Assembly (NCBI RefSeq): GCF_900199455.1
Contig: NZ_FZQR01000006.1
Location: forward strand, 62,001-126,000
Direction of reading: 5' to 3'
Length of the DNA: 64,000 bases
Source: Mesorhizobium carmichaelinearum
Lineage (GTDB): Bacteria > Pseudomonadota > Alphaproteobacteria > Rhizobiales > Rhizobiaceae
The notes beneath the pieces were generated by a model. It was not told the origin of the DNA. It ran no database searches and saw nothing but the letters and a program-made list of their open reading frames with translations. A program made the position numbers and the translations under genes. The number at the start of each line of letters is the position of its first letter. Positions within the stretch are counted from its first letter, which is position 1. This document shows positions 28,378-37,575 of this stretch, piece after piece.

Positions 28378-28874
28378 TCAAAAGCTTTCAGGGAGATGGA
28401 TCTCGTAGGCGTGCGAGAAATGAAACTCTTCGAGATTGGAGCCGTCGCCGCCGCGGTCGACGATCAGGAAATCCTGGGGCTCGCCGAGCGGCGTCAGCAC
28501 GCCGTGCCAGAGATTGCGGGAATAGTTGATGCCTTGTCCGGGCGCGGTGATGAAGGCGTGCGGTTCGCCCGGCCCTTCCTTGCCGTCATGGCAGACGACG
28601 ACCAGGAACGGACGCGGCGACAGCGGAATGAAGGCCTGGCTGCCGAAAGGATGCCGCTCTACCATGGTCAGTTTCAGCGGCAGTTCGTAGGGCGTGCCGC
28701 GCACCATCGAGATCAGCACGCGGGCGTTCGGCCCTGCAGCTTCGGCCGTGGCGAGGTCGTGGTAGCGCTCGGCCTTGCCGCCATTGATCGGGTAGTGGTT
28801 GTCGCCGCCCATGTCGATGACATCGCCGAATGCGGCAAAGCTCTCGCGGGTCAGCTTCTGTGCTGTGATGCGGG

Positions 28875-28878
<4 letters not shown>
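28378..28878 (-). CDS. allA: Ureidoglycolate lyase
   Basis: A 166-residue cupin-fold enzyme that splits ureidoglycolate into glyoxylate and urea, the last step of the ureide branch. Family features include FAAFGDVIDMGG near the N-terminus, MVERHPFGSQAFIPLS in the middle and NYSRNLWHGVLTPL near the C-terminus. The start is the GTG at 28878, which overlaps the stop of the preceding gene as GTGA. The frame is open 42 codons further up but that part lies inside the neighbouring gene and does not match the family. Confidence 0.9.
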
Positions 28879-29738
<860 letters not shown>

Positions 29739-29748
29739 GGGTTCAAAC

Positions 29749-31167
29749 CTATTGCGGTAGCATGTCTTTGAGGCGGAGTAGCGCGATGCGCTCGACCTGT
29801 TTGCAGGCGGTCTCGAATTCGACGCCCCGGCTGTTGCCGATGCGCGCCTCGAATTCCGCGAGGATTTCCTCCTTGGTCTTGCCCTTCACCGCGATGATGA
29901 AGGGGAAGCCAAAGGTGGTGACGTAGGCAGCGTTGAGCTTGGAGAACAGTTCACGTTCCTTGTCAGTCAGCGCGTCGAGGCCGGCTGAGGCTTGTTCCCG
30001 GGTCGATTCCGCCGTCAGCCGCTTGGCCTTGGCCAGTTTCCCGGCAAGGTCGGGATGGGCGTTGAGGACACCGAGCCGTTCGGTCTCGCTGGCGGCACGG
30101 AAGATACGGCAGAGCGCATTGTGCAGGCCGCCCGCCGTATCGTGCGCCGGGCCGAGCTCCAACTCGTAGGCCCGCTCGGCAATCCACGGCGAATGTTCGA
30201 ACACGCCGCCGAAAGTGTGGACGAACGTCTCGAATTCCATCTTCGACGGGCGCAGCGCCGCCGGCTTATAGGGATGGTTCTCCTGCCAGTGCCTGGCGAT
30301 GTCGATGCGCCGCGCCAGCCAGACCTTGTCGTGCGACCGGACATAGTCGACGAAGCGCTTCAGCGCCGCCACCCGGCCCGGACGCCCGACAAGGCGACAA
30401 TGCAGGCCGATATTCATCATGCGCGACCGTCCGGCCCGGCCCTCGGCATAGAGCGTGTCGAAACTATCCTTGAGATAGGCAAAGAACTGGTCGCCCGAAT
30501 TGAAGCCCTGCGGCGTGGCGAAGCGCATGTCGTTGGCGTCGAGCGTATAGGGAATGATGAGCTGCGTGCCGCCCGCATGCTCGAACCAGTAAGGCAGTTC
30601 GTCGTCATAGGTGTCCGAGACGTAGTCGAAGCCACCTTCTTCGGCGACCAGCCGCACCGTGTTGACCGAGGTGCGGCCCGTATACCAGCCGGTCGGGCGC
30701 TGGCCGGTCACCTCGTAATGCAGCTTGATCGCCGCTTCGAGGTCACTGCGCTCATCCTCGGCGCTGTGGTCGCGATAGTCGATCCACCGCAACCCATGCG
30801 AGGCAATCTCCCAGCCGGCGTCCTGCATGGCCGTGACCTGGTCGGGTGAACGGGCAAGTGCGGTGGCGACGCCGTAGCAGGTCACCGGCACCTGGGCTTC
30901 GCTGAACAGGCGCAGCAGCCGCCAGAAGCCGGCCCGCGCGCCATATTCGTAGATCGATTCCATGTTCCAGTGGCGCTGCCCCACCCAGGGCGCCGCGCCA
31001 ACAATCTCCGACAGGAAGGCTTCAGAGGCCTTGTCGCCGTGCAGCACGCAATTCTCGCCGCCCTCTTCGTAGTTGACGACGAACTGCACGGCGACATGCG
31101 CCCCGCCAGGCCATTTCGGATCAGGCGGATTGGCTCCGTAGCCGCGCATGTCTCTTTCGTAACGCAT
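29749..31167 (-). CDS. puuE: Bifunctional allantoinase (PuuE) and OHCU decarboxylase (UraD) fusion
   Basis: A 472-residue fusion. Residues 1 to about 300 form a polysaccharide-deacetylase-like PuuE allantoinase (VVNYEEGGENCVLHGD; GWEIASHGLRWIDY), which opens the allantoin ring to allantoate. Residues about 315-472 form a UraD domain (FGGVFEHSPWIAERAYE; NAHPDLAGKLA; TFGFPFIIAVKGK), which decarboxylates 2-oxo-4-hydroxy-4-carboxy-5-ureidoimidazoline to (S)-allantoin. The fusion joins two consecutive steps. The ATG at 31167 follows GGGAGGGGTA; the frame extends 47 codons upstream into the divergent promoter and is not used. It is the first gene of the leftward allantoin operon. Confidence 0.93.
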   Translation of the reverse strand: MRYERDMRGYGANPPDPKWPGGAHVAVQFVVNYEEGGENCVLHGDKASEAFLSEIVGAAPWVGQRHWNMESIYEYGARAGFWRLLRLFSEAQVPVTCYGVATALARSPDQVTAMQDAGWEIASHGLRWIDYRDHSAEDERSDLEAAIKLHYEVTGQRPTGWYTGRTSVNTVRLVAEEGGFDYVSDTYDDELPYWFEHAGGTQLIIPYTLDANDMRFATPQGFNSGDQFFAYLKDSFDTLYAEGRAGRSRMMNIGLHCRLVGRPGRVAALKRFVDYVRSHDKVWLARRIDIARHWQENHPYKPAALRPSKMEFETFVHTFGGVFEHSPWIAERAYELELGPAHDTAGGLHNALCRIFRAASETERLGVLNAHPDLAGKLAKAKRLTAESTREQASAGLDALTDKERELFSKLNAAYVTTFGFPFIIAVKGKTKEEILAEFEARIGNSRGVEFETACKQVERIALLRLKDMLPQ

Positions 31168-31352
31168 TACCCCTCCCTGCCGGACGCTGCCGGAAGTTAT
31201 GATCAGGATATCGAAAGGGTGCTTCTCGCATTCCCCCGAAAATTTTTGAAAGTGTTTTTGTCGCACTCCGCTCGACCGGGACTTATGCATCGCCTTTAAT
31301 TGGCGCACAATTCACCACTATTGTTCTGATGTACCTGGATGGGAGGCGGCCA
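31168..31352. promoter_or_regulatory. Divergent promoter region of the allantoin and urate/xanthine operons
   Basis: This 185-bp spacer drives the leftward puuE-allE-allA operon and the rightward uraH-xdhABC operon. An AT-rich core lies at about 31239-31260. It contains TTTTTGAAAGT (31243-31253), which also occurs between the LysR gene and urate oxidase gene at about 41963-41973. I could not identify a regulator site with certainty. Confidence 0.55.
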
Positions 31353-31727
31353 ATGGCAGAAACGTCGAAAGCCGATGGCGGGCGTCTGACGACCCATGTC
31401 CTCGATACCGCGACCGGCAAGCCGGCTGCCGGGTTGTCGATCGCGCTCTATCACCTTGAGGGCGACGCGCGGGCACATCTGAAGACCGTTGTCACCAATG
31501 CCGACGGCCGCTGCGACGCACCACTGCTCGCCGGAGCGGAATTCCGCACCGGAGAATACGAACTGGTGTTCGCGGCCGGCGATTATCTGCGCGGCCAGGG
31601 CACAAAGCTGCCTGAGCCGGCCTTCCTCGACAGCGTGCCGATCCGCTTCGGCATGGCGGAAGCGGTGCATTATCATGTACCATTGCTGATCTCGCCCTAT
31701 GGCTATTCGACCTACAGGGGGAGCTGA
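31353..31727 (+). CDS. uraH: 5-hydroxyisourate hydrolase
   Basis: A 124-residue transthyretin-like enzyme that hydrolyses 5-hydroxyisourate, the direct product of urate oxidase. The N-terminal [14 protein letters not shown] and the C-terminal YRGS tetrapeptide are the diagnostic motifs separating the enzyme from true transthyretin. The ATG at 31353 is chosen because GGAGG lies 6-7 nt upstream; an ATG eight codons earlier has no such site. No signal peptide is visible. It is followed after 3 bp by xdhA. Confidence 0.94.
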   Translation: MAETSKADGGRLTTHVLDTATGKPAAGLSIALYHLEGDARAHLKTVVTNADGRCDAPLLAGAEFRTGEYELVFAAGDYLRGQGTKLPEPAFLDSVPIRFGMAEAVHYHVPLLISPYGYSTYRGS

Positions 31728-31730
31728 GGC

Positions 31731-33212
31731 ATGGCCAAGATTTCTGTCCGCAACGAGATCCGCTTCATCCTGAATGGCAGGGATGTCGTGCTGTCCTCGC
31801 TGGCGCCCGACGCGACCTTGCTCGACTGGCTGCGGCTCGACCGTTCGCTGCGCGGCACCAAGGAAGGCTGCGCCGAGGGCGATTGCGGCGCCTGCAGCGT
31901 GTTGGTCGGCAAACTCTCGGCTGGTGGGCTGGTCTATGAAAGCGTCAATGCCTGCATCCGCTTCCTCGGCTCGCTCGACGGCACCCATGTCGTGACGGTC
32001 GAGCATCTGCGCGGTGAGCCCGGCCAGTTGCATCCCGTCCAGCAGGCGATGGTCGATTTCCATGGCTCGCAATGCGGCTTCTGCACGCCGGGCTTCGTCA
32101 TGTCGCTGTATGGTTTGTGGATGAAATCGCCCGATCCGTCGAACGCGGCCATCGAAAAGGCCTTGCAAGGCAATCTCTGCCGCTGCACCGGCTATGAAGC
32201 GATCATGCGCGCCGCACACGCCATCTCAAGCTACGGCAAGGCGGCAAGGGATCCGCTGGCGGTGGAGCGCAAGGCGATCACGGCGAGGCTCGAAGCCATG
32301 CAGGACGGCGCCCGGATCGAGATCGGTTCGGCCAAGGCGCGGCTCATCGTGCCGGCTGATGTCGATGATTTCGCCGCCATACTGGACAAAGAGCCCGGCG
32401 CCACCATCGTTGCCGGTTCGACCGATGTCGGCCTGTGGGTGACCAAGCATATGCGCGACATCTCGCCGGTCGTCTTCATCGGCAATCTCGACGGGCTGTG
32501 CACCATCGCCGAAGACAAGGGTGTCATATCGATCGGCGCCGGCGTCACCTACACCGAAGCCTTTTCGACTCTGGCCAAACGCATCCCGGCGCTGGGGCCT
32601 TTGTTCGACCGCATCGGCGGCGAACAGGTGCGCAACATGGGCACCATCGGCGGCAACATCGCCAACGGCTCGCCGATCGGCGACACGCCGCCGCCCCTGA
32701 TCGCGCTCGGCGCGCGCCTGACGCTGCGCAAGGGCAAGAAGCGGCGCACGATCCCGCTGGAAACCTTCTTCATCGCCTATGGCAAGCAGGACCGGCAACC
32801 GGGCGAATTCGTTGAGTCCGTGCATGTGCCCGTGCCGGCCAAGGGAGAAAAATTTGCCGTCTACAAGATCACCAAGCGCCGCGACGAGGACATCACGGCG
32901 GCCCTCGGTGCCTTCTTCCTGACGCTGGCCAAGGACGGTACGGTCGCCGATGTGCGCATCGCCTATGGCGGCATGGCGGCGACGCCGAAGCGGGCGTCCG
33001 CGGTCGAAAAGGCGCTGCTCGGCAAACCCTGGACCGAAGAGACGGTCGAGACGGCGATGGCCGAATATGCTGGGGATTTCACCCCGCTCACCGACATGCG
33101 GGCGTCAGCCAAATACCGGGCTCTTACGGCCAAGAATCTGTTGCTGCGCTTCTTCGTCGAAACCACCGGCACCAGGGCACCCTTCCAGGTGTCCCGCAAC
33201 GAGGCGGCATGA
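31731..33212 (+). CDS. xdhA: Xanthine dehydrogenase small subunit (2Fe-2S and FAD)
   Basis: A 493-residue subunit. The N-terminal plant-type [2Fe-2S] domain has CAEGDCGACSV with a further Cys at NACIRFL. The second [2Fe-2S] domain has CGFCTPGFV and GNLCRCTGYE. The FAD domain starts near residue 195 and includes GSTDVGLWVTK and MGTIGGNIANGSPIGDTPP. It passes electrons from the molybdenum site to NAD+ during oxidation of hypoxanthine and xanthine to urate. Its stop overlaps the xdhB start. Confidence 0.95.
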   Translation: MAKISVRNEIRFILNGRDVVLSSLAPDATLLDWLRLDRSLRGTKEGCAEGDCGACSVLVGKLSAGGLVYESVNACIRFLGSLDGTHVVTVEHLRGEPGQLHPVQQAMVDFHGSQCGFCTPGFVMSLYGLWMKSPDPSNAAIEKALQGNLCRCTGYEAIMRAAHAISSYGKAARDPLAVERKAITARLEAMQDGARIEIGSAKARLIVPADVDDFAAILDKEPGATIVAGSTDVGLWVTKHMRDISPVVFIGNLDGLCTIAEDKGVISIGAGVTYTEAFSTLAKRIPALGPLFDRIGGEQVRNMGTIGGNIANGSPIGDTPPPLIALGARLTLRKGKKRRTIPLETFFIAYGKQDRQPGEFVESVHVPVPAKGEKFAVYKITKRRDEDITAALGAFFLTLAKDGTVADVRIAYGGMAATPKRASAVEKALLGKPWTEETVETAMAEYAGDFTPLTDMRASAKYRALTAKNLLLRFFVETTGTRAPFQVSRNEAA

Positions 33213-35557
33213 TGAACAAGCACGCCACATCAAATCTCAAGGCCGAGAAGATCGTCGGCGGCGTCGCTACCGATCAGCGGCATGATTCCGCCCACAAGCA
33301 TGTCAGCGGCACGGCTGTCTACATCGACGACATGCCGGAGCCGGCCGGCACGCTGCATGGCTGCCTCGGGCTCTCGGCCGCCGCGCATGCCACCATCACC
33401 CGCATGGACCTTTCGGCGGTGCGCGCCGCTTCCGGAGTCATCGATGTGCTGACTGCAAAGGATGTGCCGGGCGAGAATGACATTTCTCCGACCGGTCGGC
33501 ACGATGAGCCGGTGCTCGCCGACGGCAAGGTCGAGTTCTTCGGCCAGCCGATCTTCTGCGTTATCGCCGAAACCCGCGAACAGGCACGCCGCGCCACCAG
33601 GCTGGCCAAGGTCGAGTACAAGGAATTGCCTTTCGTCACCGACATTGGCGAACTCGATCCAAGGAAGGACAAGCTCGTCACGCCGCCGCTTACCTTGAAG
33701 CGCGGCGACGCCGCCGCTGCGATCAAGGCGGCGCCGCGCCGGCTGAAGGGAAAAATGCGGGTCGGCGGCCAGGAGCATTTCTATCTTGAAGGCCATATCG
33801 CCATGGCCATTCCCGGCGAGGACCAGGACGTCACTATCTATTCCTCGACCCAGCATCCGAGCGAAGTCCAGCATATGGTCAGCCATGCGCTCGGCGTGCC
33901 GAGCAATGCCATCACGGTGGAAATCCGCCGCATGGGCGGCGGTTTCGGCGGCAAGGAAACGCAAGGCAACCAGTTTGCCGCGCTCGCCGCCATCGCGGCC
34001 AAAAGACACCATCGCGCCGTCAAGATCCGGCCCGACCGCGACGACGACATGATCGCCACCGGTAAGCGCCACGATTTCCTCGTCGACTACGAAGTCGGCT
34101 TCGACGGCGAAGGCAACATTCTCGGTGTCGATTTCATGTTCGCCGCGCGTTGCGGCTTCTCGTCGGATTTGTCGGGCCCGGTGACGGATCGCGCGTTGTT
34201 CCATTGCGACAACACCTATTTCTGGCCGGCCGTGCATGCCCAGTCGGCGCCGCTCTACACCAACACCGTGTCGAACACTGCCTTCCGGGGCTTCGGTGGC
34301 CCGCAAGGCATGGTCGGTGCCGAACGCGTCATCGACGAGGTTGCCTTCGCGGTCGGCAAGGATCCGCTCGAAATCCGCAAGAAGAATTTCTATGGCACCA
34401 GCGACCGCAACATCACGCCTTACCACCAGACGGTCGAGGACAACATCATCCAGCGTATCGTCGCCGAACTCGAGGAAAGCGCCAGCTACGCGCGACGGCG
34501 GCGCGAGATATCGGCCTTCAACGCCAACAGCCGTTTCATCAAGCGCGGCCTGGCGCTCACGCCGGTCAAGTTCGGCATTTCCTTCACCGCCACGCACTAC
34601 AACCAGGCCGGCGCGCTGGTCCATGTCTATACCGATGGTTCGGTGCATCTGAACCATGGCGGCACCGAGATGGGGCAAGGCCTCTACCTCAAGGTCGCGC
34701 AAGTGGTGGCGGAAGAATTCCAGATCGACCTCGACCAGGTGAAGATCACCGCGACCACCACCGGCAAGGTGCCCAACACCTCGGCCACCGCGGCATCGTC
34801 CGGTTCCGACCTCAATGGCATGGCGGCACAGAATGGCGCTCGCCAGATCAAGGATCGGCTGACCGATTTCGCCGCCGAGAAATACCAGGTGCCGCGCGAT
34901 CAGGTGCTGTTCCTGCCCAACCGGGTGCGCATCGGCAACCAGGAGATCGCCTTCGCCGATCTCGTCAAGCAGGCCTATATGGCGCGCATTCAACTCTCGG
35001 CCGCGGGCTTCTACAAGACGCCGAAAATCCACTGGAACCGCGACAAGGGACAGGGCCGCCCTTTCTACTATTTCGCCTATGGCGCCTCGTGCTCGGAAGT
35101 CTCGGTCGACACGCTGACCGGCGAATATGTGGTCGAGCGCACCGATATCCTGCACGAGACCGGCCGCTCGCTAAACCGCGCCATCGATCTCGGCCAGATC
35201 GAGGGCGGCTTCATCCAGGGCATGGGCTGGCTGACGACGGAGGAATTGTGGTGGGACGACAAGGGCCGGCTGCGCACCCACGCGCCGTCGACCTACAAGA
35301 TCCCGCTCGCCTCCGACCGGCCGAAGATATTCAACGTCACTTTGGCCGACTGGCCGGAAGCCGGAGAGCCGACGATCCACCGCTCCAAGGCGGTCGGTGA
35401 GCCACCCTTCCCGCTCGGCATGTCCGTGCTGCATGCGCTGTCGGACGCGGTGGCAAGCGTCGCCGACCATAGGATCTGTCCGCGCCTCGACGCACCAGCG
35501 ACACCGGAACGCGTGCTGATGACGATCGAGCGGCTGAAAGGCGAGGCGAAGGCCTGA
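33209..35557 (+). CDS. xdhB: Xanthine dehydrogenase large (molybdopterin) subunit
   Basis: A 782-residue molybdenum-cofactor subunit that carries the purine-binding active site. Visible motifs include RMGGGFGGKETQ and RGFGGPQG in the cofactor-binding domains, and the catalytic Glu in KAVGEPPFPLG near the C-terminus. The length is right for bacterial XdhB. The start overlaps the xdhA stop as ATGA, with a second ATG immediately after. A stem-loop spans its stop codon before xdhC. Confidence 0.95.
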   Translation: MMNKHATSNLKAEKIVGGVATDQRHDSAHKHVSGTAVYIDDMPEPAGTLHGCLGLSAAAHATITRMDLSAVRAASGVIDVLTAKDVPGENDISPTGRHDEPVLADGKVEFFGQPIFCVIAETREQARRATRLAKVEYKELPFVTDIGELDPRKDKLVTPPLTLKRGDAAAAIKAAPRRLKGKMRVGGQEHFYLEGHIAMAIPGEDQDVTIYSSTQHPSEVQHMVSHALGVPSNAITVEIRRMGGGFGGKETQGNQFAALAAIAAKRHHRAVKIRPDRDDDMIATGKRHDFLVDYEVGFDGEGNILGVDFMFAARCGFSSDLSGPVTDRALFHCDNTYFWPAVHAQSAPLYTNTVSNTAFRGFGGPQGMVGAERVIDEVAFAVGKDPLEIRKKNFYGTSDRNITPYHQTVEDNIIQRIVAELEESASYARRRREISAFNANSRFIKRGLALTPVKFGISFTATHYNQAGALVHVYTDGSVHLNHGGTEMGQGLYLKVAQVVAEEFQIDLDQVKITATTTGKVPNTSATAASSGSDLNGMAAQNGARQIKDRLTDFAAEKYQVPRDQVLFLPNRVRIGNQEIAFADLVKQAYMARIQLSAAGFYKTPKIHWNRDKGQGRPFYYFAYGASCSEVSVDTLTGEYVVERTDILHETGRSLNRAIDLGQIEGGFIQGMGWLTTEELWWDDKGRLRTHAPSTYKIPLASDRPKIFNVTLADWPEAGEPTIHRSKAVGEPPFPLGMSVLHALSDAVASVADHRICPRLDAPATPERVLMTIERLKGEAKA

Positions 35558-35582
35558 ATCCTGCAAACGTGCAATTCAGGCC
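35551..35582 (+). other. Stem-loop spanning the xdhB stop codon
   Basis: GGCCTGAAT (35551-35559) pairs with ATTCAGGCC (35574-35582), with extra pairing GCA/TGC inside. No T-run follows; the next bases are GAAAAACC. It may lower expression of xdhC relative to xdhAB or stabilise the upstream mRNA. Confidence 0.6.
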
Positions 35583-35609
35583 GAAAAACCCTATGTTTCC
35601 CTCACGGGA

Positions 35610-36632
35610 ATGCGAATGATGACTTCGAAAGTGCAAAGCCTGAAAGCCTTTCTTGCCAGCGCCGGCCGGGTTGCCCTGGTCGAAGTCGCCGGTACCAAAG
35701 GCTCGACGCCGCGCGAGAAGGGCGCCTTCATGCTCGTCTCGCAGGAGGCGATCTTTGGCACGATCGGCGGCGGCCAGCTCGAATATATGGCGATCGACAA
35801 GGCCCGGCAGATGCTTTTCTCCACCCTTGAGGGGGAGATGGCCGCGAAGCGGCCAGAGGGGGTCCTCTCAGGAGGCACCACTAGGGCGGCGTCGAGCACT
35901 CCGGCGGCGACCCCACCCGACGGCTTCGCCGCCACCCTCCCCTCAAGGGGGAGGGGAAGCCGCATCGAGGTCGATGAAGTCTGCGCCACGCTCGATGTCC
36001 CGCTTGGCCCCGAAATCGGCCAATGCTGCGGCGGGCGTGTCGAAGTCCTGATCCGTCTTGTCGATGCCCCGCTCGCCGCCGAATTGATCGCGGCCGCGGA
36101 AGCCGAAGAAGCGCATCTGCCGCATGTCTACATCTTCGGCGGCGGCCATGTCGGCCAGGCGCTGGCCGCAACAATCGCGCTTCTGCCAGTGCACGGCGTC
36201 GTCATCGAGACGCGGACCGAAGCGCTGGAAGGCATGCCGGAAACCGTCGAGACGCGGCTGACGCCGATGCCCGAGGCCGAGGTGCGCAACGCGCCCGCCG
36301 GCACGGCCTTCGCTATCCTCACCCATGATCATGCGCTGGACTTTCTGATCGTCGCCGAAGCGCTGAAACGCGACGACGCGGCCTATGTCGGCATGATCGG
36401 TTCAAAGACCAAGAAAGCGACCTTCAAGAACTGGTTCCTGAAATCGGCTGAAGGCACGGAAGCGGAATTTGCCCGTCTCGTCTCGCCGATCGGCGGCGAC
36501 GCCGTCAAGGACAAGCGCCCGCCCGTCATCGCCGCACTCGCGGCCGCCGAGATTATGACGGCGTTGGTTGTTCACAACACGGCGTCAAATGCCGACCATC
36601 AGGTCCGGCAGCACAAGGTCATGGCCGACTAG
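35610..36632 (+). CDS. xdhC: Xanthine dehydrogenase accessory protein, with a repeat-derived insert
   Basis: A 340-residue XdhC that binds sulfurated molybdenum cofactor and delivers it to XdhB. Conserved parts include EVAGTKGSTPREKGAFM, PLGPEIGQCCGGRVE (with the paired Cys) and the Rossmann-like VYIFGGGHVGQALAA. Between about residues 71 and 117 the protein has a Gly/Ser/Pro/Arg/Ala-rich segment that I do not recognise as part of the family and that is encoded by a palindromic repeat read through in frame. The protein is correspondingly longer than usual. Start is uncertain: ATGs at 35610, 35616 and 35619 are all in frame and the ribosome site is weak. Confidence 0.9.
   Translation: MRMMTSKVQSLKAFLASAGRVALVEVAGTKGSTPREKGAFMLVSQEAIFGTIGGGQLEYMAIDKARQMLFSTLEGEMAAKRPEGVLSGGTTRAASSTPAATPPDGFAATLPSRGRGSRIEVDEVCATLDVPLGPEIGQCCGGRVEVLIRLVDAPLAAELIAAAEAEEAHLPHVYIFGGGHVGQALAATIALLPVHGVVIETRTEALEGMPETVETRLTPMPEAEVRNAPAGTAFAILTHDHALDFLIVAEALKRDDAAYVGMIGSKTKKATFKNWFLKSAEGTEAEFARLVSPIGGDAVKDKRPPVIAALAAAEIMTALVVHNTASNADHQVRQHKVMAD
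35818..35956. repeat. Palindromic repeat element inserted in frame in xdhC
   Basis: The segment has imperfect inverted ends: CTCCACCCTTGAGGGGGAG on the left and CCTCCCCTCAAGGGGGAGG on the right. Inside are GGCCGCGAAGCGGCC, a perfect hairpin, and GGCGGCGACCCCACCCGACGG with GGCTTCGCCGCC. This layout is like rhizobial intergenic palindromic elements, but here it lies inside a gene without stop codons and keeps the frame. Boundaries are by eye. Confidence 0.75.
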
Positions 36633-36720
36633 CCAAGGCTGCCCGCCCGCTCATCCATTTTCAATCGCCCTAACAATGCATTTGCGGTATCCACCGGCCT
36701 TGCAGCATGGGCGAAGGCAT

Positions 36721-37557
36721 ATGAACGTTCTGAAAATCGCGGCCTTTTCGGATGGCAACACCGGCGGCAATCCTGCCGGCGTCCTGATCGGCGACGTCTT
36801 GCCGGATGCCGCCGAGATGCAGCGCCTGGCGGCGGAGGTGGGGTTCTCGGAGACGGCCTTTGCCGCACCGGATGGCGACAACTGGCGGGTGCGCTATTTC
36901 TCGCCGGAATCCGAAGTTCCCTTCTGCGGTCACGCCACCATCGCCTTGGGAGCTGCTCTTGTCCGGCAATTTGGCGATGGCATTTTCCCGCTGACCCTCA
37001 ACCAGGCCAGCATCACCGTCGAAGGGTTCCGCGATGGGGCGAACGTTGCCGCCGCGTTGCAGTCGCCGCCGACACGTAGCAAGCCAGCTCCTCCGCAGCT
37101 GATTGCCGAGGCGCTGGCGCTGTTCGGCTATGCGACGACCGATCTCGATCCGGCCATTCCGCCCGCGCTGATCCACGGCGGCGCCGACCACCTCGTGCTG
37201 GCCCTCAAATCGCGCGAGGCACTGGCCGCCATGCGCTACGATCTGAAAGCCGGGCAAATCCTGATGCGACGCGAAGGGCTGGTGACGATCCTGCTTGCCC
37301 ATGCCGAGACGCCACGATTGTTCCATACGCGCAACCCCTTTGCTTCCGGCGGCGTCTATGAGGATCCGGCGACGGGAGCCTCGACGGCTGCCTTCGCCGG
37401 CTACCTGCGCGACATCAGATGGCCGCATGGCGGCGCGATCGATGTCGTGCAAGGCGAAGACATGGCCATGCGTTCGCGCCTGCATGCCGATATTCCGGCC
37501 GAGACAGGCAGCTCGATCAGGGTTTCAGGCACGGCCCGCATGATGGACGAAGCATAG
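36721..37557 (+). CDS. PhzF-family isomerase/epimerase-like protein
   Basis: A 278-residue PhzF-like protein. The N-terminal AAFSDGNTGGNPAGVLIGD and the catalytic Glu in EVGFSETAFA are typical, as are PFCGHATIALGAAL and EDPATGASTAAFAGYL. Family members include the phenazine enzyme PhzF and many isomerases of unknown substrate. The ATG at 36721 follows GAAGG; the frame runs upstream into the end of xdhC but without a match. It lies between xdhC and convergent monooxygenase genes, and its role here is unclear. Confidence 0.85.
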   Translation: MNVLKIAAFSDGNTGGNPAGVLIGDVLPDAAEMQRLAAEVGFSETAFAAPDGDNWRVRYFSPESEVPFCGHATIALGAALVRQFGDGIFPLTLNQASITVEGFRDGANVAAALQSPPTRSKPAPPQLIAEALALFGYATTDLDPAIPPALIHGGADHLVLALKSREALAAMRYDLKAGQILMRREGLVTILLAHAETPRLFHTRNPFASGGVYEDPATGASTAAFAGYLRDIRWPHGGAIDVVQGEDMAMRSRLHADIPAETGSSIRVSGTARMMDEA

Positions 37558-37559
37558 AA

Positions 37560-37575
37560 GCCGGCTCAAGCCGGC
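37560..37575. terminator. Possible shared hairpin between converging genes
   Basis: GCCGGC-TCAA-GCCGGC is a perfect 6-bp stem. It spans the stop of the leftward monooxygenase gene and starts 3 bp after the stop of phzF. Only a short T-run (GTTTC) follows on the plus strand, so terminator function is tentative. Confidence 0.4.

Noticed and set aside
33230..35155. 641-codon minus-strand frame antisense to xdhB
   Set aside because: Only the plus strand has molybdenum hydroxylase motifs; the antisense frame has no recognisable domain.
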